A stretch of 27,567 bases of DNA, from the NCBI RefSeq assembly GCF_002999335.1, contig NW_020312252.1, positions 1 to 27,567 of the forward strand, written 5' to 3'. Shown in pieces: positions 1 through 10,416 of the stretch. The translations under genes were made by a program, and so were the position numbers. The stretch is from Cyclospora cayetanensis. Its lineage: Eukaryota > Apicomplexa > Conoidasida > Eucoccidiorida > Eimeriidae. Each line of letters starts with the position of its first letter. Positions within the stretch are counted from its first letter, which is position 1. The notes beneath the pieces were generated by a model, which worked only from the letters and a program-made list of their open reading frames with translations, ran no database searches and was not told where the DNA came from.

Positions 1-1510
1 GGAAGTTTCTGCCTCCCTTATGCACCTTCTGTAACCGCCAACTAGCCTATTTCCGTGGCTAGCGCGCACAGGGCTATGCATAGAGCTCAAAGTCAAGGGC
101 ACGGAATTATAATTTGCTGCGGCATTCCGTCTGCTCGAGGCAGGAGATTTGATTCTGGCGGATCGGCAGGCTTTATCAAGAGCAACAGAAGGTGACCAGA
201 CGAGCACGTTGCAGCCAGAAAACCACCATCCTTTTTCGTTCTCTCACCAGTCGATGTGCCTTCTTATTGAATGGACTGCTCTAAGATTCGGAGGTGCCCC
301 AAAACTATTAATGTAGGCTTCCCAGGGGAAGCTTCGAAGCTCCCCCAAATATTCGTGGACTTTGTTGTGCAGGCAAGTGAACCGTGTGGGGGCGAGGATC
401 TGGGAGCCATGAAGGTGCTAAACCCCAGGACAAGTGAGCACAGGGGACGCATTATGTCGAAACTCCCAATGAGCTGGGTTGGGAAATGCCAACTTCAGTG
501 TTTGCTGGAAGAGCAGCTGCGAGTTCTTGGTGCCTGCGGGAGAATGTGTGGTGCTGTGTTGATAGACACGCCAGTCTTCATGGACGGTGTTCATCGATGT
601 TGTTAGTGATTGTGCTTTCCTCGCACATTCTCTGCCTACAATGGCTACTTTCATTCATGGGCGGCACGTGGAAACTTGCCCGTTCTTATTGCGAAGGTGT
701 TTGGTGCTCTCAGATTTATGCGGAGGCTTCCTCAGGTACGTTGTTTCCAAACTCTTTCTCACGCCTCCTTTGGAGGATTGGTGTTGACGTTTCTGCATGC
801 ACGGGGTGCGAATGCATGCAGAGGATGCTCCATGAGACGCGGATTCACTGCTGAGCTAGTGTGCATTTTGATTTCCTTTTTATATTTCATTTGTATTCTG
901 TTTTATCGCAGCAGGAGGCTCAGATATGGAGTGCACCAACTCCAGCGAGCCAAGGGGCGCCCGCAATCGTGTTAGCTAGTAAAAGTGTCTTTCTGTTTGC
1001 CTATATATCTCTACCGCTTGCTGCACACATCCATTTCTCTCATTTGCACTAGCTTCGCGTTTCTATCTGCCGTGAAAGTGGTAACAGGGGGGAAATTCTG
1101 CTGCCTTGCGCGCAGTCGATCACCAGATATAGGTAAGGCTTACTAGGGTGTGTAATTTAAAACTGGGTAGGGAAAAGAGAGTGGGCTATACCACACTTCA
1201 ACACTTTTTTGCTGCAATATTTATAGTAACGGGGGCGGCTACACTACTCTTAAGAACTTTCTACCGCATTAGTTGAGTTTAACACGAATTAGCAATCTAG
1301 TATTGATTGGTGAGTCTGTTATTATAGCATACTTATTGGACCATACTGCAAACTCAATAAAACCAGCCGCAAACGTGTGTGCTTGTGCGCTGGACCTCAT
1401 CAACTAGCTGTGAATTTTTCGACTGCTTAGAAGTGGCAGTTAGGCGTACATTAGCTCTCCCTCTTCTGTCCTATCGGAACTGAGAGGGGTGGGCGAAGCA
1501 TGGAGAAAGT
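1..1510 (+). mobile_element. 3' portion of a decayed Ty3/gypsy chromovirus (copy A)
   Basis: This stretch aligns by eye with 12720-14270 (+) and with the reverse complement of 8160-9600, so it belongs to the same retroelement family. It enters the window already inside the integrase C-terminal region: positions 137-166 read EAGDLILADR, like the GD-x-V-L strand of Ty3/gypsy integrases. At about 412-528 a chromodomain-like segment is readable (VLNPR, then SWVGK, then LLEEQL), here still keeping the tryptophan that the other copies have lost. The rest, to about 1510, is non-coding 3' sequence with a purine tract near 1165-1185 and probably the 3' LTR. No frame is intact, so it is a dead copy. 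Both ends are approximate and the left end lies outside the window. Confidence 0.7.
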
Positions 1511-2814
1511 TCCGAAAAAGCACATTAATCATCTATGAAGTTTGCATTGAGCCTCAAGTACAGTGCCTCACTACAGGGGCCACAAGTGAACGCTGAATTT
1601 AGCTTTCTTTCTGGTTCCACACCGAAATTCTGAGAGCCACGGGCACAGAAAGGCGAGGGATTTTAATAGGTTACCGAGTAACCTTTGAGCAAGTTCGTGT
1701 TAACTGCCTTCCTCCGGCGAACTTAGATCGGGCTTTACGCGGAGCGCGAAAACGATCCTGAATATTGTGAAAATTCCCCTATAGCATCTAGCACCAGCCA
1801 CGCCTTTAAGCTTTTGTAATCTGGCAGGATTCACAGATGATAAGAAAGAACAGCGGGAGTAGGAATAGCTGCACCCATTGAGCAACCCTGGTCCCAGGAA
1901 GCCGTTGCAAGCCTCCATAGCAAGCAGTCATATATTTTTGAGCTAAACCTGATTTACAAGGTAAAAATGTATAAAAAGGCAGGTTTTCAATGAGAGTAGG
2001 TAGATCTTGTTCGAGTACAATTGCTGCGATCCAGTATGCCAAGGTACAACTTAGAATTTGACCAAGAGGCTAGCTATACGGTGAAAGGTGGGTGTTCCAG
2101 GATGCTTCTTAGTAGCTCAGGATTTACCATTACTGTGTGGAGGTGAATTATAATTAGTGCAAGCATAAATTACAAAGGGTCTGGCGCTAATTGCATAATC
2201 GCCAGGCTGATGTCTCGGGTCCTGCGTCCCTCCAGTTTGCATGCTGTTGGCCCATGAGCCTGAATTCCGCCTTTTTTATGTACCCTGTAAGTTCTGGAGG
2301 ATGAAAAATTTATGTTTGGGGCATATAGCTATTCGGGCTTTTCTGGGGCAAAGGCAGCTATCCCCTGAAAAAACGTTCCTTGGGGAGCGACTGCGCAGTA
2401 CCGCATGCAGCAGCCAGGGGAATTCTACTGGCCTATTTTGAACAACCTCCTCTTCCAAAGCCTCATGAGGCTATAGACTGTGTCAGATTTTCCTGGCAGA
2501 CGCTGCCCCTTCATACAGGAGGCGGGGCAAGGAAACTTTCGGGCACTTTTCCGTGCCAGTGCCGGGCCGGTCTTGGAATACCGTGCTATTTTGGTGGCCT
2601 ATCTTCTGTCATTCTAATTTTCATATCGCGTTCTCCGTATTTTTGGAGCGTTTATGGGGCAGCAAGGCACGGAGGAGCATTTCGGCTTCCATTTTAGCTC
2701 TCGAGGAGCGCTACACGGGATCGCACGAAGGAGCTTGGCTAAATCGCGACAGATTGAGTCGTAGCTTACTGGAAATCACATTTCCTGACGGCTACATAAA
2801 TTTAGACGGATAGG
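1511..2814. other. intergenic, no gene recognised
   Basis: Only short overlapping open frames without recognisable domains. It may hold the promoter or a 5' exon of the CRAL-TRIO gene that follows. A frame at 2553-2813 runs up to that gene but shows no CRAL-TRIO N-terminal helix pattern. Confidence 0.5.
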
Positions 2815-3861
2815 ATGGGGCGCAGTCACATATCGGTGTTCCGAGCAATTCGTCCTCGGTGGATGACACTTCTGCTAGTTCTTTTATGGCGGCAACCCGG
2901 TGTTTTCTGCAGAGTCGCTGACGAGCGGAATGTCATCCTGGAGAAGGCGTCCGTTGCTCCGAAAACAAGGCGAGACTATTCACCCGATCCTATACCGGTA
3001 GAACGCAGGAATGCTGCACTGCAATTATTCGAACAGGTACATCCTACGCTGACTATCCACTACCACGGTTTTTCTAGAAGTGGCAGCTTGATCTGCTACG
3101 ACATGATGAATGAGATCCGGACGGTAGAAGAGGCAACGGCCCTTATGTACGTGGAATATCATTTGCTGGATCTTATGCTGGAGCACTACAAAGTCAGCCA
3201 GCATATGCGCATTGTAGATGCAACTTTCGTGAGGAAAATGCTAACTGTTCAAAATCTCAATCCAGTGCGATTACTGGAGGCCGTCGCCGAGGTAACCAAA
3301 TTTATAAGCATGTATGAGCCCCTTTTGCGGACTTTCCTAGATCGCTACTTAAAGCATATTGAGCTCTTGGTCATTGTGAACGTCCCCTCTATACTGGTTC
3401 CTATTCTCCCCGCTATCGCCTCACGCATCATGGGAATACCCCCTGAAAAAATTGCGGCACTTTCTAGCGGCAGGAGCCTTGATAAGTTCATGGACCGAAA
3501 ATACGTACCAAAAGAGTTCGGCAATCCCAACGGATTGAGCGTCAAGAGCAACAGGGAGGAATTCACTGCATCTTGTCTTATGCTACAGGAAATCAAAACG
3601 CATTTAGGTGAATCCGCGCTCACCCCGAAAGGCAAACGTATGTTGGAGAAGTATGGTCCGCGGCTGCTCACACGAGAGGCTATGGTGGTTGCACAGGAAT
3701 CTTCGACAGCAACAGCAACAGCAGCAGCGGCAGCAGCAGCAGCAAGCTCTTCCTCTGTGGCAGCCAGCATGCTGAAACCAGATGCTTCTTCGTCGTTTGA
3801 TCATTCAGAAGAGAGCGAGTCGGAACCCAACCAATCAGAGCCTTTCGATGACATCGATTAG
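2815..3861 (+). CDS. CRAL-TRIO (Sec14-like) domain protein
   Basis: An uninterrupted 348-residue frame. Residues about 75-240 fit the CRAL-TRIO lipid-binding fold: the HPTLTIHYHGF strand, a central RIVDATF strand, the LLVIVNVPSILVPILPAI segment that matches the family's vNaP..f....p.l core, then KIAALSSG and KYVPKEFGN, the equivalent of the usual 'lP.eyGG' ending. Such proteins bind and exchange phosphoinositides or other lipids. Residues 17-32 are hydrophobic and could be a signal peptide. The same DNA, however, ends in a good 3' splice site (pyrimidine-rich, TTTTCTGCAG at 2903-2912), so the N-terminus may instead come from an upstream exon, and the usual CRAL-TRIO N-terminal helices are indeed missing. 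The C-terminus has an alanine run (301-310) encoded by a CAG/GCA repeat, then an acidic Ser/Glu tail. The stop at 3861 looks genuine. Confidence 0.82.
   Translation: MGRSHISVFRAIRPRWMTLLLVLLWRQPGVFCRVADERNVILEKASVAPKTRRDYSPDPIPVERRNAALQLFEQVHPTLTIHYHGFSRSGSLICYDMMNEIRTVEEATALMYVEYHLLDLMLEHYKVSQHMRIVDATFVRKMLTVQNLNPVRLLEAVAEVTKFISMYEPLLRTFLDRYLKHIELLVIVNVPSILVPILPAIASRIMGIPPEKIAALSSGRSLDKFMDRKYVPKEFGNPNGLSVKSNREEFTASCLMLQEIKTHLGESALTPKGKRMLEKYGPRLLTREAMVVAQESSTATATAAAAAAAASSSSVAASMLKPDASSSFDHSEESESEPNQSEPFDDID
3706..3744 (+). repeat. CAG trinucleotide repeat inside the CRAL-TRIO gene
   Basis: Near-perfect CAG units interrupted by CAA and CGG, read in the GCA/ACA frame as a Thr-Ala then poly-Ala tract. 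In-frame CAG repeats in exons are a hallmark of Eimeria genomes and support the taxonomic guess. The tract lies between the lipid-binding domain and the acidic tail, so it probably acts as a flexible linker. Confidence 0.85.
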
Positions 3862-4249
3862 GGTGGCACTGCGCTAGAAACTACCAGGAAATCAAGAATT
3901 TCAATGAGCAACATGCTTGAATGGTTTTGAACCCTTCGCATTCTCGATCACGTGGCATTATTTCTTCTCATCATCAGTATAGTGGGTGTAGCTTCCCTTT
4001 CCACACTTACGGGCGCAACACTCCAGAGCGTCTAGCGCCCTGTCCGGTCAAAGTTTGCGGGGTATCGGCCTGGACGTTGCATGTATCTAGTCATTGGCCC
4101 ACTGCGGGGCGTGTTGAACGTAAGGGCTTTTTTGAGGGCAGGACTCAAGCTCATCACAAGTGGCCTGTGCAGCCGGTTGAATTTAGAGTAGCAGCCAACG
4201 GCCTACACCGATGGTTGGTTCCTGACGGGTGGTTCACTGCTCCGCATTA
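3862..4249. other. 3' flank of the CRAL-TRIO gene, nothing recognised
   Basis: A plus-strand frame of 119 codons (3921-4280) is open, but it shows no domain, no coding-like composition and no convincing splice context. Confidence 0.4.
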
Positions 4250-4700
4250 CGTGCCAGTACAAGTGTCATCAGAACAATGATCTGGCCGTTATACACCCAC
4301 ATGCAGTTGTTGAAGGAGCAGGAATAGCAGCACATAGAGACGTATGCCTTTTTGGTTTTGTTCGTGCAATCACGTCGACATGACGGCTGCACTGCGGGAG
4401 GCTTTTTGCATGCGGAAGCCGAAAACGAACTTGTAACGTCATAAGGCTTATTTTCATCAGCTGCTGAAGAGGGTTCCAGTTCGCTTTCGCTCTCTGGGGG
4501 CGTAGGGTTACGCCGATACTTTCTTTTTCTTCACGCGTTCCAGTAAAGGCTTCTTCAGGAGGCTCTAGCAGTTTTCGTAGAGCTGTAGTGCGTTCTCTGC
4601 CGCGTTTACCTCTCGACGCTGATCCAGCAGTGCGTCCTCCAGGTGCAGGATGGGAGTTTAGCGCTTAAGAAGTGCGGCTACTGCGCCGCACCGCTTAGCA
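4250..4700 (-). pseudogene. possible decayed or unresolved coding fragment
   Basis: Read on the minus strand, two frames stay open for long stretches and each gives protein-like segments. One begins with an amphipathic stretch (LEDALLDQRRE, around 4610-4640), meets a stop, and continues as a basic segment (KKPLLERVKKKK). A second frame, joined at an A-rich run near 4520, gives an acidic Ser/Glu/Pro segment (TPPESESELEPSSAADENK) and a Cys-rich hydrophobic end that stops near 4250. A donor-like GAG|GTAAAC lies just after LEDALLDQRRE. It could be a frameshifted pseudogene, two exons of an unrecognised gene, or chance. No homology is recognised. Confidence 0.22.
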
Positions 4701-5371
4701 CAGACCTACACTTCCACTTAATCACGTTTCGGAAGTGCAGATGAAGCTAGACGAACGGCAAAGCAACAACTAGAAAAACAACCGACGCACGCTGATTATG
4801 ACTTTTAAGAAGGCCCTATTTGAAGGGCGTTGCAATGTCAGACTAGGAGAGTGGAGGGGAATGATTCGGCAATAAGCTATCGTCGCACTAAAGAAGATTT
4901 AAATTAAGCGTTAAAGCAAGCAAAAGCCAGTCAGCATCGTAATCTTCAGAGCTGAAACTTGCACTGACTCTCGCTGCAGAAATTGCCAGATGGGGCGTAG
5001 CAGAACCTCAGGCCAGGAAAACGGAATGCCTATTCGACTCCGCAGGCAACGACATAATTCAGACGCGGATGGAACTGAAGAAGCGGAGAAGGGCTTTATT
5101 AGGAAATTAAACCGATGCATCTAAACGTCGCATTTTTGCTGCATGCTGCATCCAAAGACTTCTCGTATAGTAGGTGGTAAAACAGCCGCTGTCTTCGATG
5201 AATTCCAAAGTACGCAGCTAGATAAATGTGGCTAGCCCAAAACCTAAAACGGGAGTTTGTCTAAGGTGTCATGTGCCTCAGGAACTCAAATGAGATGCCC
5301 ACTTCTTATTTTGCTTTCCCCCTTGTTTTGCCATGAGTAAGCAAACAATTGCCTTCCCTGTTCTTGAAACC
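4701..5371. other. intergenic, one speculative minus-strand exon
   Basis: Mostly featureless. On the minus strand near 4970 an acceptor-like CTGCAG is followed by a short open segment reading SFSSEDYDADW before a stop at about 4900. Its phase would fit a donor-like site (CGG|GTAAAG) near the 3' end of the 5372-6517 gene, so an alternative 3' end for that gene is possible but unproven. Confidence 0.25.
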
Positions 5372-6517
5372 TTATAGAGGGACTGCTTTACCCGATTCTA
5401 GGCGTCTCTTTGAAGTAATGATGGGCTGCAAGGTGGACTGCTCTCTTGATTCCTGCCGACCGACTATTTGTTCTGCATGCTCCTGCTCTCGTGCGACAGC
5501 CTCCTCCTGTGCTGTGGCATCCCCTCCGTCAATTTCTCCTGCATACTGGTCCGCAGGGTAGTAATTATAGTAGTACTTGAAATCTGTGGCATAGCTGAAC
5601 CCAGGATGGAATGGGGCTCCTGGTACGGGGGCTGTCATGTGAGAATACTGGGGTACCTGCGGCATGTACGACTTGTGTTGCAACCAATTTGGGGGCGAAC
5701 CAAACTGCAAGGATTCGGGGAGATGCGCCTGTCGTGAGGATTCTCGACTGTCCATTGCTGGCGGCGTATTCCCATGCGCATCTGTGGTCACCTCTTCCCC
5801 TTGCTGATGCTGGTGCAGATGTTGTTGGTAATGCTGCTGGTAAAAGTAGGCTGGGGGGGTCTGTAAGCTGTCCTGCGAATTAAGTTGCTGAGTAGTGCCC
5901 TGAGCATCCCAACAGCCTTCTAGGCCCTCTTGATAAGAAGGGTCTGTAGGCGGAGGTGGCGAACAGAACGGAGGCACTCTGTTGTACATACGGTTGGGGT
6001 AGGCCTCACGCGAAGTATAAAGAGAAGTCGGCCCACCCATCGGGCAGAACTGCATATGGGCTCTTGCTTCTTGCATCTTCATATCCATGTACCTTTCAAG
6101 ATTTGTCCTTGCGTCTACTAGCTGAGGCTGGGGCTGCGAGAAAACGTTTGTCCGAGAGTGCAGCGAAGCGTTCGTTTGTTGCGGGTTACTCTGTTCAGCT
6201 TCTTGATGTGCTTGCATCTCTACCGCTTCACGCTGAGACTGTAGAGTTTGATTCTCTGTGGCATCAGCACTGGATCTGCCAATAAATTTCTGTAGGAACC
6301 TCACGGGGGTCGGTACGTTGTCAGTGCAAACGTTCCCGAGGATATCGAGCGGAGTAACCCCCCAAAACTCCTTCAAGGTCGGCTTCTTCCTCTCATCTTC
6401 CTTCGCTTTTAGCTTTGCTCCTTCGTGGGGCATACGCCTCCTCGGATGCCCGTTGAAGGCATTGCTAATCGGCATACGCCCCATGGGCACCACCGGGTAG
6501 TCGGCCGAGCTTTGCAT
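5372..6517 (-). CDS. Gln/Pro/Tyr-rich protein of unknown function
   Basis: A single-exon frame of 381 residues with ATG at 6517 in a good context (CTCACCATGC). No family is recognised. Residues 40-80 (KEDERKKPTLKEFWGVTPLD, then a region ending in RFLQKFIG) look like the only compact, possibly folded part. The remainder is low complexity: Gln-rich (92-117 and 206-240, including repeated QQH), Pro-rich (182-193 and 285-303), a tyrosine cluster (YYYNYYPADQY, about 315-325), and a charged helical tail (335-372) ending in basic KRRLE. There is no signal peptide or membrane segment. The uniform composition and long single frame argue that it is real. It could be a scaffold or RNA-binding disordered protein, which is inference only. 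A donor-like site close to the stop leaves open a spliced alternative end. Confidence 0.78.
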   Translation of the reverse strand: MQSSADYPVVPMGRMPISNAFNGHPRRRMPHEGAKLKAKEDERKKPTLKEFWGVTPLDILGNVCTDNVPTPVRFLQKFIGRSSADATENQTLQSQREAVEMQAHQEAEQSNPQQTNASLHSRTNVFSQPQPQLVDARTNLERYMDMKMQEARAHMQFCPMGGPTSLYTSREAYPNRMYNRVPPFCSPPPPTDPSYQEGLEGCWDAQGTTQQLNSQDSLQTPPAYFYQQHYQQHLHQHQQGEEVTTDAHGNTPPAMDSRESSRQAHLPESLQFGSPPNWLQHKSYMPQVPQYSHMTAPVPGAPFHPGFSYATDFKYYYNYYPADQYAGEIDGGDATAQEEAVAREQEHAEQIVGRQESREQSTLQPIITSKRRLESGKAVPL

Positions 6518-7560
6518 GGTGAGGAAGCTCTACGCGGCCAGCCTGAATTATCTTAGCAAGGCTCTTTCGTCTGATGCAAAGTTACACAAAAGGCACACCG
6601 TTTGTAGAGTCAATTACTGTGCTGAGGACAGCACGCTACCGGTATGCAGGACAGACCGCTGGAAAAGTGAGCACTATACAAGGGAGAAACGAGAGAGTAG
6701 CTCATTGAAACGGAGTTTCAATCTTTGCTCTTCAAAAACATGGCTTAGTGGCGTGAAGATTGCCACGAAGTTGAAATGGACATTGCCGACTAAGTGAAGA
6801 GTCGGCAGCGGTCTCAAGTCAGGACTCACCAGGAAGCGTGTACTTTGGAAAGGACGGAGAGGGTGTGAGGAGTGAATAAGAATCAGATAGCGTTGTATAT
6901 TTGTGCTATCGTGACTTTTCACGCCAGCAAAGAAGCCCGGTATGTCAAACTGATGCGCATACGGCAAGGTGTAGCTCGGCCAGCAAACCTTAAGCCCGTG
7001 CTGAGCAGGTGAAGGGAATATATACTAGGCTTCTTCCCTACCCTACATATCTGCCCTTTGCCGGCGCATAAACTTTACATGCCTAATCTTGAATTATAAT
7101 TGCTTTCTGGCTCTGATTTGTCGATAGTTAGTAGCGCACTGTTCGGCCCTTGCGATCGTCGGTCCATCCCGATGCATCGCTCATCGGTTCAGCAAGTCCA
7201 AAGCCCTGTCCTGCAGATAAAGCGCAAACAATAACACACCCATGACAGAATGAACGAACTAGTATATCTCCGCATTCTGACGATTCCAGTCTACAACGGA
7301 TTGGTCCGTCTATAACGTTCTCCTCACATTGCACGCCAACATAGCTCGCTCGCGAATCTTTTGTGAACTAAGAGACAATTCAAATTTATTGTACACTAAA
7401 ACCCTGTCCACACGATGAGGGTGAGCCTTGACACTACTTTGCTTAATATAAGAGCGCGAATGTATGCAGGCATAGGCCGTATGCAGGAACAGAAAGCGTT
7501 GAGCATATTCGTTTACTTGTTCCAAAATCGAGTGACTATTACCTTTTAGCCCTCCAGTCA
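6518..7560. other. intergenic / 5' flank of the 5372-6517 gene
   Basis: Contains the upstream flank of the minus-strand gene. Open frames of about 95 codons occur on both strands (6516-6797, 6674-6967, 7310-7636), but none shows a domain or a convincing start. No repeat copy was recognised here. Confidence 0.4.
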
Positions 7561-7569
7561 GTAAGAATT

Positions 7570-7874
7570 GGTATAAAAAACTTTCTGAGGGCTTCAAAAG
7601 AGTCTTCTGTAGTATGGAATGCGTTGTTTGCCCCAATAAATCAGGTGAAATTTCTGCTGCTCCGCCTTTACATCAACCGTGTAAACCGTTTCAGACAAAC
7701 CGAGAATTGTCCGTGCGTCCCAAAACAAGTCAGAAAATACCGAAGGACAGGAACATGAGGGGGGAGAATCCGGAATTTGGACCTTTTGTGTGTGGAATCG
7801 ATCTGACTGTTTGTTGCTACTGTGATACTCAAGAAGTGGTATACCTGCAAAGTAATGGCGCTTCTATTGAATAG
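7570..7874 (+). pseudogene. weak candidate integrase zinc-finger relic
   Basis: The plus strand reads WYKKLSEGFKRVFCSMECVV, then CPNKS, then PPLHQPCKPFQ. The C-x2-C-x3-K spacing followed by a P-L-x-Q-P stretch resembles the second half of the HHCC zinc finger of LTR-retroelement integrases and the linker after it. The histidines and the catalytic core are not recognisable, and the DNA does not align with the integrase part of the 10417-14270 relic, so it would have to be a different element. The frame stays open to 7874. It may be coincidental. Confidence 0.25.
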
Positions 7875-8159
7875 GGCGAGCCTTCGTAGGCTATCAATAT
7901 ATCCGCATGCTTGAATCAGAAAAAAAACTGGGTTTGCCAACTTCGCACACCCTTGTAACGTCCATTTACCCATTTTAAGATGCGCATGCCCTGGACGCAA
8001 TGGAACGGCAGGGTTTGCCGCCCTGTTATTTGCTGTAACTTAGAAAATTGACACTTTTACGAACATCGAGAGCCCAATCCACAGTCCCCATAGGGAGACA
8101 CTTAGCTCTACAGTCAACTCACAGTTAATAGACTTACTGAGCTAGTAAAAGGCATTCCC
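7875..8159. other. intergenic, nothing recognised
   Basis: No convincing coding, repeat or RNA signal between the weak integrase-like frame and the edge of retroelement copy B. Confidence 0.4.
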
Positions 8160-9600
8160 GCCTTCCCCTGCCCAAGCCCCTTAGAGGTACCAACATGAAG
8201 GGAGAGGAGCACCTTGGATGCAAGTAGTTGCACCCTCTCCGCACTCCGGATCTTTACAGGTAGCTGCAGAAGGCAGCTAGCACACACACAGCTTTCGGTC
8301 TTCAGCTATCGAGCTAACGACGCTCCGCGGCAAGTAAGATATCATAAAGACAAACCAGATCGCCAACTTTTAACAGGAACTCAAGTAAATAGCGCTATTG
8401 TACTTGATATTGTCCAAGTGTAGCATAGCCCCCCATGTATTTTGTCCCCACTTCGAAAAAACACGCCTGCGCGTTCCGTAGCTGTACATCGAGACGGGTT
8501 GCACACAAGTCAACGGAAAGGCTCCTGCCTTGTCACCACCTTCACGGACGGCAATTATGCGAAACTAGGGCAAAGGAAAACAGCGAATGTATGCAGCTAT
8601 TGGCAGAGAGATATCGGGGAGTAGAACGACACTTAAACCAACGAACACGATTGCGGGCGCCCGTTGGCTCGCTGGGGTTGGAGCACTCAAATAGGTAAGC
8701 CTCCTGCTATGACAAAACAGAAGACAAATAGAATATGAAAAGGCTTTCAAAATGCACACTGACTCAGGGGTGGTGCCACGCCTCACAATGCATTTTCTGC
8801 ATGCACATGCACCCCGTGCATGCCGAAATGTCAACATCAAACCTCCAAAGGAAGCGTGAGGAAGAGCTTAGAAACAGCATACCTGAGGGAGCCTCCGCAT
8901 AAATCTGAGCCCACCAAACACCTTATTCATAAACAGTAAGGCTTCCATGCCTTGCTTATAGATGAAGGTAGCTATTCCGGGGGAGGAGAATGTGCGAGGA
9001 AAGCACAATTCCCAATAAAAATGATGGGCACCGTCCATGGTGACTAGCTTTGTTTTCAACACAGCGCTACACTTCCTTTCGCGGGGATCGGAAACTTGCT
9101 AGTATTCCTCCGTCAACCACTGAATCTGGCGTTCCCCACCCTATTTCATTGGGAATTTACGCGTAATGTGCCCCCACTGCTGACTAGTCCTGGGGTCCCT
9201 CACTCCTAGTGGGAATCATGATTCTTCTGTCTTTACACGGTTCAGTTGCCTGCACGACAACCTGAGCAAGTAGGTAAAGTGAAAAATGGTCCTGGCCATC
9301 CTGCTGCAATCTTCTGCCTCTGGCCAGCTTCTGGTTCACTTCCTAAAGTCTACCGATCCACCAAAACCGACTCTCCTCGCTAGAAACAAACAGCACACCG
9401 CCGCTTATCAGCATTCCTTTCCTCTATACTTAAGCCTACGCATACGCGTGTGCGCGCTAGCCTGCTTTTTTCTGAATTCCACTCATAAGGGTGGCTACTG
9501 ACATCTGACTACTACGTCCAGACACGGATTAGAAAGTGGATCCATAGTGTAGACTGGGCATGCAGGATAGTAGCGGAGAGGCAAAGTGTACTAGTATCTA
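8160..9600 (-). mobile_element. 3' portion of a decayed Ty3/gypsy chromovirus (copy B)
   Basis: The reverse complement aligns with copies at 12720-14270 and 1-1510, for example at CTCTGCCTGGAATAGCTAC-type segments, CTTTCCTCGCACATTCTC, and GGATCGGTAGACT. At its 5' end (plus coordinates near 9600-9510) it still reads LSATILHA, shared with copy C. A chromodomain-like segment (RKFPMK, stop, then QWLTEE) lies at about 9090-9198. Relative to copy A it lacks roughly 100 bp ahead of the chromodomain. Every frame is broken. Its low-coordinate end near 8160 matches the 3' ends of copies D and E, suggesting a shared LTR end. Boundaries are approximate. Confidence 0.7.
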
Positions 9601-10416
9601 TGGTTGTCAAGACTTCTTCAGTTCACTCGAGCATGCGTTTAAGCTTAAACGGGGAAAAAGAGCAGAGAAAAACCGTACTGGTGAGTAGCCCCATGGAGCC
9701 CTATACAACGCGCGTGCCTCTGAAAAAATTGGATCATATAACCCGGAACTGCAAGCGCATGGGTAGAGCCAAATCACTTGGAAAACGGAAGCGAGCCCAG
9801 CTTAATTAGCCAGCTTGGTGAGCAGAGAAGGTGCGTCAGGGAAACAGCGAACTCTTCACGTAGGCTGCAAGGCAGTTAAGGGGAGGACCATGGAACACAG
9901 AGCGTTGATTGGGGGGCCCACCATACGTCACTTCTACGCTGCTCTAAGTTCGGACGAATGATAACGAGTTGCTGAAATTACTTAGCGCAGAGTGTGAAGC
10001 GAGTCTGTTTATTTAAGGAGACGGCGCAAAACTGCAGTGTGCCTGTTCAGTCAGTCGCACAGTACCCAAGACTCAGCTTTGCTGACAAAATGCAGAACGC
10101 AAGCATTTGCAAGGTTCCGGCAGTTTGATTGTACTTTAGATGGGACTTGTGTGCTATCAGCATGAATACATGACTTTTATGTTGGCCCCCTGCATCATGA
10201 CTTAATCCTAGGTGAGCCATATATGATTTACTAGATGGCGGGCATGCGGTCACAATTGCGCATTGGAGAGATTACTGTGCCGAGAAGCACCAGAAAAAGC
10301 AACTCCTGCTGGCCTGTACACCACTAGTTTTATTCATGGTGAGCGGAGTGAAGCTAGTATCTGAACAAGGTGCTATAGAGCATTAGCAGGAAAGCCCAAA
10401 GGTGCAGAAACAGAAG
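9601..10416. other. stretch between retroelement copies, nothing clear
   Basis: Lies between the truncated 5' edge of copy B and the first recognisable pol residues of copy C. It should correspond to the gag/protease side of copy C if that part survives, but no CCHC knuckle or D-[ST]-G protease motif was found. Short basic frames (for example 9600-9809) have no recognised identity. Confidence 0.4.

Noticed and set aside
610..975. A 121-codon plus-strand frame with hydrophobic stretches in copy A, and similar frames in copies B and C.
   Set aside because: The frames are not conserved between aligned copies, and the region lies in the non-coding 3' part of the retroelement.
3345..3770. A 141-codon minus-strand frame inside the CRAL-TRIO gene.
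   Set aside because: It is antisense to a well-supported coding sequence and is held open by the CAG repeat and codon bias.
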